From contig SFMO01000187.1 in the NCBI GenBank assembly GCA_004554385.1, positions 1 to 24,291 on the forward strand: a stretch of DNA of 24,291 nt. Direction: 5' to 3'. Below the pieces are notes generated by a model that saw nothing but the letters and a program-made list of their open reading frames with translations, did no database searches and was not told the DNA's origin. The stretch's first letter is position 1. Each line of letters starts with the position of its first letter. Source of the DNA: Ruminococcus flavefaciens (GTDB lineage: Bacteria > Bacillota > Clostridia > Oscillospirales > Ruminococcaceae). Shown in pieces: positions 6,704-13,885 of the stretch. The translations under genes were made by a program, and so were the position numbers.

Positions 6704-8890
6704 TTATTTTGCAGAAAGCTCTCTCTTGCCGAGGAGGAACTCCTGAACAGCAAGTGCGTCATCTGTTGTAACGCCTGTGCTTGTTGACGGGATATCTGCA
6801 TTTTTCCAGCCATTTTCGGTTATGTGGTTCTTGTCAGAGCCGCTGATACCATATTTATTCGGGTTAGCCAGAGCCTGCATGATAAGAACTACGTCCGACA
6901 TATCAACGCCGCCGTCGCAGTTAGCGTCGCCCAATACTGTGTCGTCCTTAGTACCGGGAACCTGTTTGGTTATAGTGACCTTATATGAGATATCAACGCC
7001 ATAGCAGTAGGTGTATCTGTAATAATCACCTACACCGCCCTTGATATTTACAGTGTACTCGCCTGCCGGAAGAGTATTGAACTTATCCATGCTGTAGTTC
7101 TTTCCGCTGCTGTCTTTAACAGACACAATAGAGTCACTTACATCTTTATCCGTATATCTTCCACCGCCCGAACCGGCACCGCTCTGGGGAGTTCCGCCGA
7201 AGAGAAGTCCGCTGAGGTCAAGCTTTTCGCCCTCGACATATACTGTCTTAGTTGGGTAGGAATCAACGCCCTTGAACTCATAGCCCGGGTGGGTAGTAGG
7301 AGTCGGCTCTGTGGTCGTAACGTCATTTGAAACAGTGGTTGTTGCAGTAGTAGTTGTTGTAGTAGTCTCCTTCTTCGGAGCGGTAGTTGTGGTAGTTGTA
7401 TTCTTGGGAGCAGTAGTTGTTTTTGGAACAGCTGTACCTGTAGAAGCACCTGCCATGTTACTCTTTTCGCCCGACGAATAGAAATCGCTGAGTGAGACGC
7501 CGTTGCCTGCTGTACCGAGAGGTATCTTGTGGTCAAGGCTTATGAACTTTCCGCTCTCTGTCTGCCAGAGTGCAGACTTGATGAAGTCATACTTTACATC
7601 GTCCCATTTCTGGAAGTTATCGTAAACAAGTCCGCCTGTATCGGAGGAATTCTCATTGAAGCACCAGAATGTATGATGGATACGCTTGTCTATCATGTAG
7701 TCGCGGAGCTCCTGCATCCAGTGAACATTTTCGCCGGTTTTGTCGTGCTCCTCGTCTACCCAGCCGCCCCACTCGCCCATGAGCAGAGGTGCGATATTTT
7801 CTTCAACGAGGTATGCCCATGTATCTCTCCAGTAATCGTCAAGGAGAGTCTCTCTTGTGAAGGTCTTGCTTGAATCCTTGAGATAGAACCATTCCTGATT
7901 ATATACCTCAGGACCGTAATCGTGAGGAGAATATACCAGCTGGCTCTGATGCTCGCCGAGGTTTACAGGGAACTCCCTTGCACCGCGGAAGTTAGCACCC
8001 CACCATGCGCCGTAATACGGCTGATATTCAGACTCGCCGTAGTGAGCGTAGTCAGTTGACGGTGAATTCCAGTCGAAGCCCTTTTCGGTCTTCGGATACA
8101 CCTCGATACCCTCTACCATGATAAGGAGATTGGGGTTCTTGTCGAGACAAGCCTTTGCGCCCTTTTCGGCAGCATAACGCCAATTGTTAGCGTCGGTGGA
8201 GCCGTCCCATTTTGCAAAGCTGCCCTCGTCCTTTTTGCCGTGAGGCTCGTTCTTTAAGTCGATAGCGATAACGGTATCATCGTCCTTGTAGTAATCTGCA
8301 AACCATGAAAGTGCGTCAAGCCAGTCCTTCTCGCTGAAGTTGCTGTCGTACCACAATGGGAAGTTATGACCTGCGGAATTAGTGGTAGCGCAGTGAACGT
8401 CCATCATGATCTTGATTCCGTCCTCTCTGCACCATTCAACGACCTTGTTCCAGATGTCGAAGCTGTACATAGGAGTACCGCCCTCAACGCCCTCGACAGT
8501 AAGCTCAGGGTTTTTGTACTCGTTGAGCTTGATGATAGGATCGGGCTTTCCTGCCTTCCACTGAAGGAGGATCTCCGTTGACATAGGAACACGGAGAAGA
8601 TTGAAGCCGTGGTCTGCGATAAGGTCGAGACAATCATGGACATTTGCCGACCATGCGCCGTCGAATACCTGACTTCCGACATTATAGCCGAACCAGTTTA
8701 CACCGGTCATCCATACCTCGTTGCCGTTCATGTCAACGATCTGTGCCTTATCGTTTACATGGAGCCAGTCATCGTGATACTCGTCGGGAGCTGCCACAGC
8801 CTTTTTCTCGGGAAGTCTGCCTGCTGTCGGAACAAGCATGACTGCTGCGGAAAGACCTGCCAGCAGCTTTTTTGAAAATGAAGTTGCCAT
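6704..8890 (-). CDS. Secreted GH5 endoglucanase with Ig-like domain and dockerin
   Basis: A 728-residue cellulosomal enzyme. A signal peptide covers about residues 1-34. The GH5 barrel spans about 38-455 and resembles the subfamily of Acidothermus E1 (GVNWFGYN, RVPMS, DVH, SPHDYG). The acid/base is E215 in LKNEPH and the nucleophile E373 in MGEWGG. A Thr-rich linker (about 488-534) leads to a beta-rich bacterial Ig-like module (537-644, starting YEFKGVDSYPTK) and a C-terminal dockerin (652-727). The first dockerin loop, GDANCDGGVDMSD, keeps its calcium ligands; the second, ADIPSTSTGVTTDD, has lost several. It should cleave internal beta-1,4-glucan bonds outside the cell while docked to a cohesin. 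The start at 8890 is set by GAGAGGG upstream; an earlier in-frame ATG at 8959 would overlap the promoter. Confidence 0.95.
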   Translation of the reverse strand: MATSFSKKLLAGLSAAVMLVPTAGRLPEKKAVAAPDEYHDDWLHVNDKAQIVDMNGNEVWMTGVNWFGYNVGSQVFDGAWSANVHDCLDLIADHGFNLLRVPMSTEILLQWKAGKPDPIIKLNEYKNPELTVEGVEGGTPMYSFDIWNKVVEWCREDGIKIMMDVHCATTNSAGHNFPLWYDSNFSEKDWLDALSWFADYYKDDDTVIAIDLKNEPHGKKDEGSFAKWDGSTDANNWRYAAEKGAKACLDKNPNLLIMVEGIEVYPKTEKGFDWNSPSTDYAHYGESEYQPYYGAWWGANFRGAREFPVNLGEHQSQLVYSPHDYGPEVYNQEWFYLKDSSKTFTRETLLDDYWRDTWAYLVEENIAPLLMGEWGGWVDEEHDKTGENVHWMQELRDYMIDKRIHHTFWCFNENSSDTGGLVYDNFQKWDDVKYDFIKSALWQTESGKFISLDHKIPLGTAGNGVSLSDFYSSGEKSNMAGASTGTAVPKTTTAPKNTTTTTTAPKKETTTTTTTATTTVSNDVTTTEPTPTTHPGYEFKGVDSYPTKTVYVEGEKLDLSGLLFGGTPQSGAGSGGGRYTDKDVSDSIVSVKDSSGKNYSMDKFNTLPAGEYTVNIKGGVGDYYRYTYCYGVDISYKVTITKQVPGTKDDTVLGDANCDGGVDMSDVVLIMQALANPNKYGISGSDKNHITENGWKNADIPSTSTGVTTDDALAVQEFLLGKRELSAK

Positions 8891-8930
8891 AGTGTTTTTC
8901 CCTCTCTTTACACAAAATATTGGTAAGTTC

Positions 8931-8959
8931 ATTATAAACCTTTTCACATGAAATGTCAA
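8931..8959 (-). promoter_or_regulatory. Consensus sigma-A promoter for the cellulase
   Basis: Both boxes are perfect on the minus strand: -35 TTGACA (8954-8959) and -10 TATAAT (8931-8936) with a 17-base spacer. The expected 5' leader is about 35 bases. Confidence 0.9.
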
Positions 8960-8961
8960 CG

Positions 8962-8985
8962 ATATTTGCGTGTTTCCGCAATAAT
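8962..8985. promoter_or_regulatory. Candidate operator upstream of the cellulase promoter
   Basis: ATATTTGCG and CGCAATAAT flank a 6-base centre as a near-perfect inverted repeat; the TTGCG/CGCAA core is exact. It lies 2 bases upstream of the cellulase -35 box, a position typical of an activator site. The binding protein is unknown. Confidence 0.4.
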
Positions 8986-9043
8986 TGCAGCATTTGATTA
9001 TTATTTCACGATGTATGGAAAAAGTTCAAATCAAAAGAGAGGT

Positions 9044-9595
9044 TCACAGCTCCATTTTTATCAACAGCTCTTCTATGGAATCTGCAAGGTGCACCGACTT
9101 TCTGTCAATGGCCTGAACTGCCAGTACCTCGTCGGTCTCGTTAACTGCCATTACCAGCCATCCGTCGTCGCCGTCTATGGAGCAGCCTCCTATTTTCAGC
9201 CAATTGTGCTCATTAAGGTAATTCGTGCCCTCGAAATTGAAGTTTATCGCAAGCAGCTCCGATATATCGGTATCGGGAACAAGCATATCAAGAGTCACCC
9301 CTATAGTGCCGAGCTCGCTGTCAAAAAGCCCGTCAAGGGGAAGAAACCAGTATACCGACAGATATTCCCTTATCTGTTCGGATACACGGAATCCCAGTAT
9401 GCTTTCGGCTTTGGCAAAGTCCACAGGCTTTTCCTGCAATACAGGCTTCCACTCCGCATAGCTCTCATTATCAAGAGTACCGTTCAGATACAGTCCCGTA
9501 TGGCTAAGTTTTTCAATATACGGCATTTTTCTGAGAAAAATGACAGCGTTTGCGGCTTTTTCAAAGTAGGTATCGAATGCTTCTTTCATTGACAT
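9044..9595 (-). CDS. Syd/SUKH-superfamily protein
   Basis: A 183-residue soluble protein without signal or membrane segment. The stretch from about residue 46 (YAEWKPVLQEKPVDFAKAES) through ILGFRVSEQIREYLSVYW looks like the SecY-interacting Syd fold, which belongs to the SUKH superfamily (SUKH-2). It ends with the typical HLADSIEELL segment. Family members either guard SecY or act as immunity proteins against toxins delivered by contact-dependent systems. No toxin gene or secretion cassette is next to it, so the role is open. The start at 9595 follows GGAGG by 7 bases. It has its own promoter (9626-9654) but lies directly behind sigF with no terminator between, so read-through is possible. 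Family assignment is from pattern recognition only. Confidence 0.7.
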   Translation of the reverse strand: MSMKEAFDTYFEKAANAVIFLRKMPYIEKLSHTGLYLNGTLDNESYAEWKPVLQEKPVDFAKAESILGFRVSEQIREYLSVYWFLPLDGLFDSELGTIGVTLDMLVPDTDISELLAINFNFEGTNYLNEHNWLKIGGCSIDGDDGWLVMAVNETDEVLAVQAIDRKSVHLADSIEELLIKMEL

Positions 9596-9625
9596 GGCGT
9601 TTCCTCCGTTTACTGGTTTTTTATT

Positions 9626-9654
9626 ATTATATCAGCACACAGCGCAAAAGTCAA
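9626..9654 (-). promoter_or_regulatory. Sigma-A promoter for the Syd/SUKH gene
   Basis: Minus-strand -35 TTGACT (9649-9654) and -10 TATAAT (9626-9631) with a 17-base spacer, squeezed between the sigF stop and the Syd-like start. There is no terminator between sigF and this promoter. Confidence 0.8.
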
Positions 9655-9659
9655 TCGAC

Positions 9660-10319
9660 CTATTTCAGCAGCTCCTCACGCATATAGGTCAGCAGCTTCT
9701 TTTCGCGGCGTGACACCTGCACCTGCGTCATACCCAGAGCTCTTGCAGTCTTTGACTGGGTAAGCCCCTTGAAATAGCGCAGCTCCAATAACGCGCGGTC
9801 ATTTAGGTCGAGCTGCGCCATTATCTGCCGCAGCGCCAACAGGTCAGTTATGCTCTCATCGGGAGATTCTGTAGGTATATCGGTCTGTCCCTCATCATCG
9901 TCTCCCGATGTAAGGGACAGCAGGGGCTGACTTACGCACAGCGCCTCGGAAACGTCAGCTTCGCTCTCCCCCGAAAGCTGTGACAGCTCCGCTATGGTAG
10001 GCTCTCTCATCTCACGCTGACGAAAGTCCTCGCACAGCCTTTGCAGGCGCATGGAAAGTTCCTTTAAGCTTCGGCTTACGCGGATAGCTCCCCCGTCGCG
10101 GAAAAGCCGCTTTATCTCGCCGAGTATGACAGGCACAGCATAGGTGGAGAACTTCACTCCCCTGCCGCAGTCAAAGGCTTTCACAGCTTTGAGCAGCCCG
10201 ATACAGCCTGCGGAGTACAGGTCGTCGTACTCTATCCCCCTCCCTCGGAAACGATTAGCGCAGAGGTGTACAAGTCCCAGATTTTCCTCAGCAGCAGGCT
10301 TTTTTACCTCAGTCTCCAT
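9660..10319 (-). CDS. sigF: Sporulation sigma factor SigF
   Basis: A 219-residue sigma-70 family protein. Region 2 is present (YDDLYSAGCIGLLKAVKAFD, then KFSTYAVPVILGEIKRLFRD). Region 3 (VSRSLKELSMRLQRL) and region 4 with its helix-turn-helix (TQSKTARALGMTQVQVSRREKK) follow. The sequence is closest in pattern to SigF, the first forespore-specific sigma factor, and the gene sits third in a spoIIAA-spoIIAB-sigF operon. Bacillus subtilis SigF is about 255 residues; here the N-terminal helix before region 2.1 is missing (about 28 residues between METEVKK and the region 2 start). The ATG overlaps spoIIAB by 11 bases and has only a weak GAGG, so coupling is likely. In the family it is held inactive by SpoIIAB until SpoIIAA is dephosphorylated. 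Confidence 0.92.
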   Translation of the reverse strand: METEVKKPAAEENLGLVHLCANRFRGRGIEYDDLYSAGCIGLLKAVKAFDCGRGVKFSTYAVPVILGEIKRLFRDGGAIRVSRSLKELSMRLQRLCEDFRQREMREPTIAELSQLSGESEADVSEALCVSQPLLSLTSGDDDEGQTDIPTESPDESITDLLALRQIMAQLDLNDRALLELRYFKGLTQSKTARALGMTQVQVSRREKKLLTYMREELLK

Positions 10320-10746
10320 GAGCCGAGAGCCTCTTTCTCATAGTCACGGTAGTTCCCTTGTCCGGAGTGCTTTTCACCTTCAGCCTGTCCATAAAGGACT
10401 GCATGACGGAAAAGCCCAGTCCCGAGCGCTCCTCCTCGGGAGCTGTAGTGAACAAGGGCTCCATAGCCTGCTCAACATTTTCTATGCCGCAGCCCTTGTC
10501 CTTGACACGTATGTATATCACCCTGTCAGGCAGCAGACGCACTGTCAGCTCTATATTGCCCTTTTTGTGCCTGTATCCGTGAACTACCGCATTTGTTACC
10601 GCCTCCGATACAGCCGTGCGTATGTCAGAAAGCTCCTCTACCGTAGGGTCAGCCTGTATCAGAAATGAGGACACCACAGCCCTTGCCGCCCCCTCATTAA
10701 CTGAGAGTGACGGCATTGTAAATTTTATCTCGTTTAGTATTTCCAT
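10309..10746 (-). CDS. spoIIAB: Anti-sigma F factor and serine kinase SpoIIAB
   Basis: A 145-residue GHKL-type ATPase of the expected length. The ATP pocket motifs are visible: the N box EAVTNAVVHGY near residues 48-58, G1 DKGCGI near 83-88, and G2 RSGLGFSVM near 107-115. In the family the protein holds SigF inactive and phosphorylates SpoIIAA on serine. The ATG follows GGAGAAG. The gene sits 12 bases after spoIIAA and overlaps sigF by 11 bases, matching the order in spore-forming Firmicutes. Confidence 0.95.
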   Translation of the reverse strand: MEILNEIKFTMPSLSVNEGAARAVVSSFLIQADPTVEELSDIRTAVSEAVTNAVVHGYRHKKGNIELTVRLLPDRVIYIRVKDKGCGIENVEQAMEPLFTTAPEEERSGLGFSVMQSFMDRLKVKSTPDKGTTVTMRKRLSAHGD

Positions 10747-10758
10747 TTTTCTTCTCCT

Positions 10759-11064
10759 TTATCTTATTTTCACGATACGCTCTATGCCTGCAAGTTTCAG
10801 CACCCGCCTGATATAGGGCTGAGGATTGAGCACCTCAAGTCTGCCGCCGCACTCCTTCATCAGCTTGCTCCTGCCCATGATAAGCCCGATACCCGAGCTG
10901 TCCATAAAGGTTATGCCGCCAAGGTCTATGGCAAGCTCACGGGGCTGAGCCGTAACTATGAAGCGGTCTATCTCTGCACGAAGCTCCTTGGCGTTATGGT
11001 GGTCAATTTCACCGCTGAGCCTTGCAACAGCCGCTCCGTTTTCGTTTTTTATGTCTATTTTCAT
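10759..11064 (-). CDS. spoIIAA: Anti-sigma F factor antagonist SpoIIAA
   Basis: A 101-residue STAS-domain protein. The phosphorylation loop FMDSSGIGLIMGR lies at about residues 53-65, with Ser57 as the likely target of SpoIIAB. The family member binds and removes SpoIIAB from SigF when unphosphorylated. The start at 11064 is chosen because AAAGGAGG lies 7 bases upstream; an in-frame ATG at 11103 has no ribosome site and would add 13 residues not typical of the family. First gene of the three-gene operon. Confidence 0.93.
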   Translation of the reverse strand: MKIDIKNENGAAVARLSGEIDHHNAKELRAEIDRFIVTAQPRELAIDLGGITFMDSSGIGLIMGRSKLMKECGGRLEVLNPQPYIRRVLKLAGIERIVKIR

Positions 11065-11146
11065 TACTTTGCCTCCTTTCGCTGCCTCTGACAGCCTTTT
11101 CATTGGAATTTTTCACCATCACACAAAAATCATCGGGAACACATTG

Positions 11147-11155
11147 ATTATACCA
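11147..11155 (-). promoter_or_regulatory. Possible extended -10 promoter for the spoIIA operon
   Basis: The minus strand reads TGG-TATAAT, a TGn extended -10, about 80 bases before spoIIAA. No good -35 box is placed 16-18 bases upstream. A sigma-H-type promoter (AGGA with GAAT), as found before spoIIA in Bacillus, is not apparent. Confidence 0.4.
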
Positions 11156-11213
11156 CTGCATATGCGTCGGATTTTGTCAGAACAGCTCATTTGCGTAAAA
11201 TTTTGAAAATAGA

Positions 11214-11242
11214 TTGAAAAATTCATATAATAATGGTATAAT
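11214..11242 (+). promoter_or_regulatory. Sigma-A promoter for hpt
   Basis: -35 TTGAAA (11214-11219), 17-base spacer, TGG extension and -10 TATAAT (11237-11242), about 60 bases before the hpt ATG. It is divergent from the spoIIA operon. Confidence 0.85.
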
Positions 11243-11305
11243 GATTATGTATGGGATACTGTGAACGTTTTCGCAGTATAATATTACAGTACAGGAGGAG
11301 CTTAT

Positions 11306-11854
11306 ATGGATTTCAACAGCACAGAGCAGTGGAAAAAAGGCATCAGGCGTATCATCATCACAGAAGAACAGATACGTGCCGAAATAAAGAAAGCAGGCGA
11401 ATTTATAAACTCCGTATACGACGGCTCACCCATACTGCTGGTCAGCATACTCAAGGGCTCGTTCATCTTCATGGCCGACATCTGCCGCGAGGTGAAAGTT
11501 CCCTGCGAAATAGAATTCATGGCGGCAAAAAGCTACTTTGAAGGAACAGAGTCCTCGGGACACGTTGAGATAACTATGGACCTGAAGCACGACATCAGCA
11601 AATATCACGTGATCATCATCGAGGACATCATCGACACGGGCCGTACCCTCAATGAGATAATCAAGATCCTCAGGATACGCGGTCCCCGTTCACTGAGAGT
11701 CATCACTCTCCTCGACAAGCCCGAACGCCGCGTTGTGGAACTGAAAACCGACTATTCACTGTTCACCATTCCCGATTATTTCGTTATCGGCTATGGTCTG
11801 GACTACGGTGAATTCTACCGCAATCTGCCGTATATAGCAGAATATGCAGAGTGA
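11306..11854 (+). CDS. hpt: Hypoxanthine phosphoribosyltransferase
   Basis: A 182-residue purine salvage enzyme that joins hypoxanthine or guanine to PRPP, giving IMP or GMP. The PRPP-binding motif VIIIEDIIDTGRTL lies near residues 101-114. An SILKGSFIF loop near 47-55 is typical of the family, as is the C-terminal IGYGLDYGEFYRNLPYI. Length is normal. AGGAGG precedes the ATG by a standard gap, and the promoter at 11214-11242 drives it. The next gene (EFR1-type) lies 91 bases downstream on the same strand with no clear terminator between. Confidence 0.95.
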   Translation: MDFNSTEQWKKGIRRIIITEEQIRAEIKKAGEFINSVYDGSPILLVSILKGSFIFMADICREVKVPCEIEFMAAKSYFEGTESSGHVEITMDLKHDISKYHVIIIEDIIDTGRTLNEIIKILRIRGPRSLRVITLLDKPERRVVELKTDYSLFTIPDYFVIGYGLDYGEFYRNLPYIAEYAE

Positions 11855-11945
11855 CAAGACTCTCCGCTCCCGGATAAGCCTTCAGGCAAAAGCAGTAAAT
11901 CAGGCGCTCAGCGCCGCAAGCAAATACTTTTAAGGGGGAATTTTA

Positions 11946-12722
11946 ATGATCCTTTACTATTCAGCTACAGGCAACACAAAATTCATTGCCACAGAGCTCG
12001 CAAAAAAACTTGACGACCAATGTGTAGACCTTCTTGGAAGAATAAGAAACAACGACTATTCCGCACTTCATTCCGACAAGCCTTTCATAGTCTGTTCACC
12101 TGTATATATGAGCATGATGCCCCGCTTTATGAGTGAATATCTTAAGAATACCGAGTTCACAGGCAACAGAGCCGTATACTTCATCGCCAACAGCGCAGGC
12201 TACGCAGGCATAACCTCATGGGAGGCCAGAAAGCTGTTCAAAAAGAAGAACATGGAATTCATGGGCTGTGCCGAGCCTATCATGCCAAACAATTACTATG
12301 TAAGCAACTACAAAGCACAGTCGGATGATGAGGTAAAGGAACGCCTCTTCAAAGCCTTTGATAAGATCGACGAGATCGCAAACAGCATACAGAACTGCGA
12401 AAAGCTAAAGACGCGCCATGTGTTCTTCATAGAAAGGCTTATCACATTTCCTATCAACTCCTATATGTACAAGTACAAAATAAGCGCAAAGGACTTCAAG
12501 GTGCTCGATAAGTGCATAGGCTGCGGAAAATGTGAGGAGATATGCCCCCTCAGAAACATCTCCCTGAAGGAGGATAAGCCCACATGGGGCGACAAGTGCT
12601 CACACTGCATGGCTTGTATCGGAAGCTGCCCTACAAATGCTATTGAATACGGCGATGTGACCCGTCAGAAGGGCAAGTACAATTTCGAGGAATACAGGCA
12701 TTTCCTCAACGAGATAAGATAA
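11946..12722 (+). CDS. EFR1-family flavodoxin/ferredoxin fusion protein
   Basis: A 258-residue cytoplasmic electron carrier. The N-terminus is a flavodoxin-like fold with an FMN phosphate loop (YYSATGNTKFIA, residues 4-15) and a later SPVYMSMMP segment. The C-terminus carries two 4Fe-4S motifs, CIGCGKCEEICP near residues 194-205 and CSHCMACIGSCP near 219-230. This arrangement matches the EFR1-type proteins common in Clostridia, which are thought to shuttle electrons; the partner is unknown. The ribosome site AAGGGGGAA precedes the ATG. The next gene encodes a flavin reductase-like protein, so the pair could form a small redox unit. A perfect hairpin (12727-12752) lies between them. Confidence 0.88.
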   Translation: MILYYSATGNTKFIATELAKKLDDQCVDLLGRIRNNDYSALHSDKPFIVCSPVYMSMMPRFMSEYLKNTEFTGNRAVYFIANSAGYAGITSWEARKLFKKKNMEFMGCAEPIMPNNYYVSNYKAQSDDEVKERLFKAFDKIDEIANSIQNCEKLKTRHVFFIERLITFPINSYMYKYKISAKDFKVLDKCIGCGKCEEICPLRNISLKEDKPTWGDKCSHCMACIGSCPTNAIEYGDVTRQKGKYNFEEYRHFLNEIR

Positions 12723-12726
12723 AGCT

Positions 12727-12752
12727 TCGGGGCTGCTTAAGCAGCCCCGAAA
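12727..12752. repeat. Perfect inverted repeat, possible terminator
   Basis: TTCGGGGCTGC and GCAGCCCCGAA flank a TTAA centre as an 11-bp perfect stem, right after the EFR1-type stop codon. No T-run follows on either strand, so termination would be weak. The outer 8 bases of each arm are identical to those of a hairpin at 17712-17730. Confidence 0.6.
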
Positions 12753-12774
12753 ATATACCCCGGAAGGTGAAAAA

Positions 12775-13365
12775 ATGGCAAAACAATTCTGGAAGGGCAG
12801 CACCCTCCTCGCTCCTGTACCTGCCGCTCTCGTTACCTGCGGCACTATAGAGCAGCCAAACGTGCTCACTATCGGCTGGACAGGCATTGTCTGCACACGT
12901 CCGCCTATGACATATATATCAGTCCGTCCCGAGCGCCACTCCCACGACATCATAAAGCAATCGGGAGAGTTCGTCATAAACCTTACTACATCTGCCATGT
13001 GCCGTGAGACCGACTTCTGCGGCGTCAAAAGCGGCAGAGATACGGACAAGCTCAGCGCCTGCGGCTTCCACACCGTCCCTGCGCAGAAGGTCGCTCCGCC
13101 CCTTATTGAGGAGTGCCCTCTCAGCCTTGAATGTAAGGTCGCTGACGAAAAGCTTCTTGGCTCTCATACCATGTTCCTTGCCGAAATAATCGGCATAGAC
13201 GTCGATGAGAGATACATCGACAGCAAAGGAAAGCTCAATCTCCAGCAGTGCGGACTTATGGCTTTTGCCCACGGCGAATACTTTGCCCTCGGCAGAAAGC
13301 TTGGCGACTTCGGATTCTCAGTCCGCAGAAAGAAAAAGCACAAGCCGCAGCAGGGCTCACGATGA
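12775..13365 (+). CDS. Flavin reductase-like FMN-binding protein
   Basis: A 196-residue protein of the flavin reductase-like split-barrel family. Recognisable features are the PVPAALVTCG N-terminal strand, NVLTIGWTGIVCTRPPM and the VRPERHSHDII turn, as in clostridial flavin reductase proteins that bind FMN. Such proteins move electrons from NAD(P)H or ferredoxin to flavins. It follows the EFR1-type gene by 52 bases and starts after GGAAGG. The C-terminus is basic (RRKKKHKPQQ). Its last 9 bases overlap the end of the convergent BofC-C-like gene. Confidence 0.88.
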   Translation: MAKQFWKGSTLLAPVPAALVTCGTIEQPNVLTIGWTGIVCTRPPMTYISVRPERHSHDIIKQSGEFVINLTTSAMCRETDFCGVKSGRDTDKLSACGFHTVPAQKVAPPLIEECPLSLECKVADEKLLGSHTMFLAEIIGIDVDERYIDSKGKLNLQQCGLMAFAHGEYFALGRKLGDFGFSVRRKKKHKPQQGSR

Positions 13366-13698
13366 GATGTCCTCGATAAACTGCCTGAGTCCGCTCTCCG
13401 TAGCAAAATACAGCCCATCCGCAAGCTGAGCTCTGTCATAATCCGACAGCAGTGCCGTGTCTATATCGATGAACAGATACGGCTCGTCCTCACCGCTGCG
13501 GAATACAGCTGCACGTCCGCCGCTTTCCCTTACCACAAAAAGCGGTGATTCTTCATGCTTTGCGGCAGCTGCCGCAAGCCGTGTCTCAACCTTTCTCCTT
13601 CGGGCTGCCTGTCCGAGAGTACAGACTGTGAGAAAGCCCGATACAGTTATCGCAGCTGCAAGCGTAAAATATATTCTTTTTGCGTTTTTCAGCGTCAT
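13357..13698 (-). CDS. Small membrane-anchored protein with BofC C-terminal-like domain
   Basis: A 113-residue protein with one N-terminal membrane segment (about residues 9-30) and a basic stop-transfer RRRK. The outside domain is short: FVVRESGGRAAVFRSGEDEPYLFIDIDTALLSDYDRAQLADG, then FATESGLRQFIEDISS. This pattern of REYxGxxAVF, a DVDxxxLxxxDxxxLxxG segment and LxxxIED matches the BofC C-terminal-like small proteins frequent in Oscillospiraceae. BofC in Bacillus controls pro-sigma-K processing; whether this copy does anything similar is unknown. The ATG follows AAGGGAG by 7 bases. It is transcribed divergently from the penicillin-binding protein gene. A -10-like TATAAT lies on the minus strand at 13752-13757, with a poor -35. 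Confidence 0.75.
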   Translation of the reverse strand: MTLKNAKRIYFTLAAAITVSGFLTVCTLGQAARRRKVETRLAAAAAKHEESPLFVVRESGGRAAVFRSGEDEPYLFIDIDTALLSDYDRAQLADGLYFATESGLRQFIEDISS

Positions 13699-13784
13699 TA
13701 TAACACTCCCTTGCCGAAATATCCGTAAATATTATCGCCCGTTTTTTCTATATTATACAAAACGCCGATTTTTTCGGAAAAGTC

Positions 13785-13813
13785 TTAACATTTCGCACTT
13801 GAAGTGTTATAAT
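13785..13813 (+). promoter_or_regulatory. Promoter for the class A penicillin-binding protein gene
   Basis: -35 TTAACA (13785-13790), a 17-base spacer and -10 TATAAT (13808-13813). A second TATAAT follows at 13815-13820. Both face the penicillin-binding protein gene. Confidence 0.75.
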
Positions 13814-13847
13814 GTATAATGTATATTTATACGTAAAAATTAATTTG

Positions 13848-13872
13848 AAAGGAGCTTACCGCTGAAAAGCGG
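13848..13872 (+). promoter_or_regulatory. Shine-Dalgarno and overlapping hairpin upstream of the penicillin-binding protein
   Basis: AAAGGAG (13848-13854) ends 31 bases before the ATG at 13886 but only 7 bases before an in-frame CTG at 13862. A CCGCT-GAAA-AGCGG tetraloop hairpin (13859-13872) lies between the ribosome site and the ATG. Either the CTG is the real start or the hairpin brings the site nearer to the ATG. Confidence 0.55.
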
Positions 13873-13885
13873 TCATTCTGACAAA

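Noticed and set aside
8948..9592. Plus-strand open frame of 214 codons opposite the Syd-like gene
   Set aside because: It begins inside the cellulase promoter region without a ribosome site, and the minus-strand gene has a GGAGG, a promoter and a recognisable fold.
11104..11160. Sigma-H promoter expected before spoIIAA
   Set aside because: No AGGA and GAAT boxes at suitable spacing are seen; only an extended -10 for the main sigma factor is visible.
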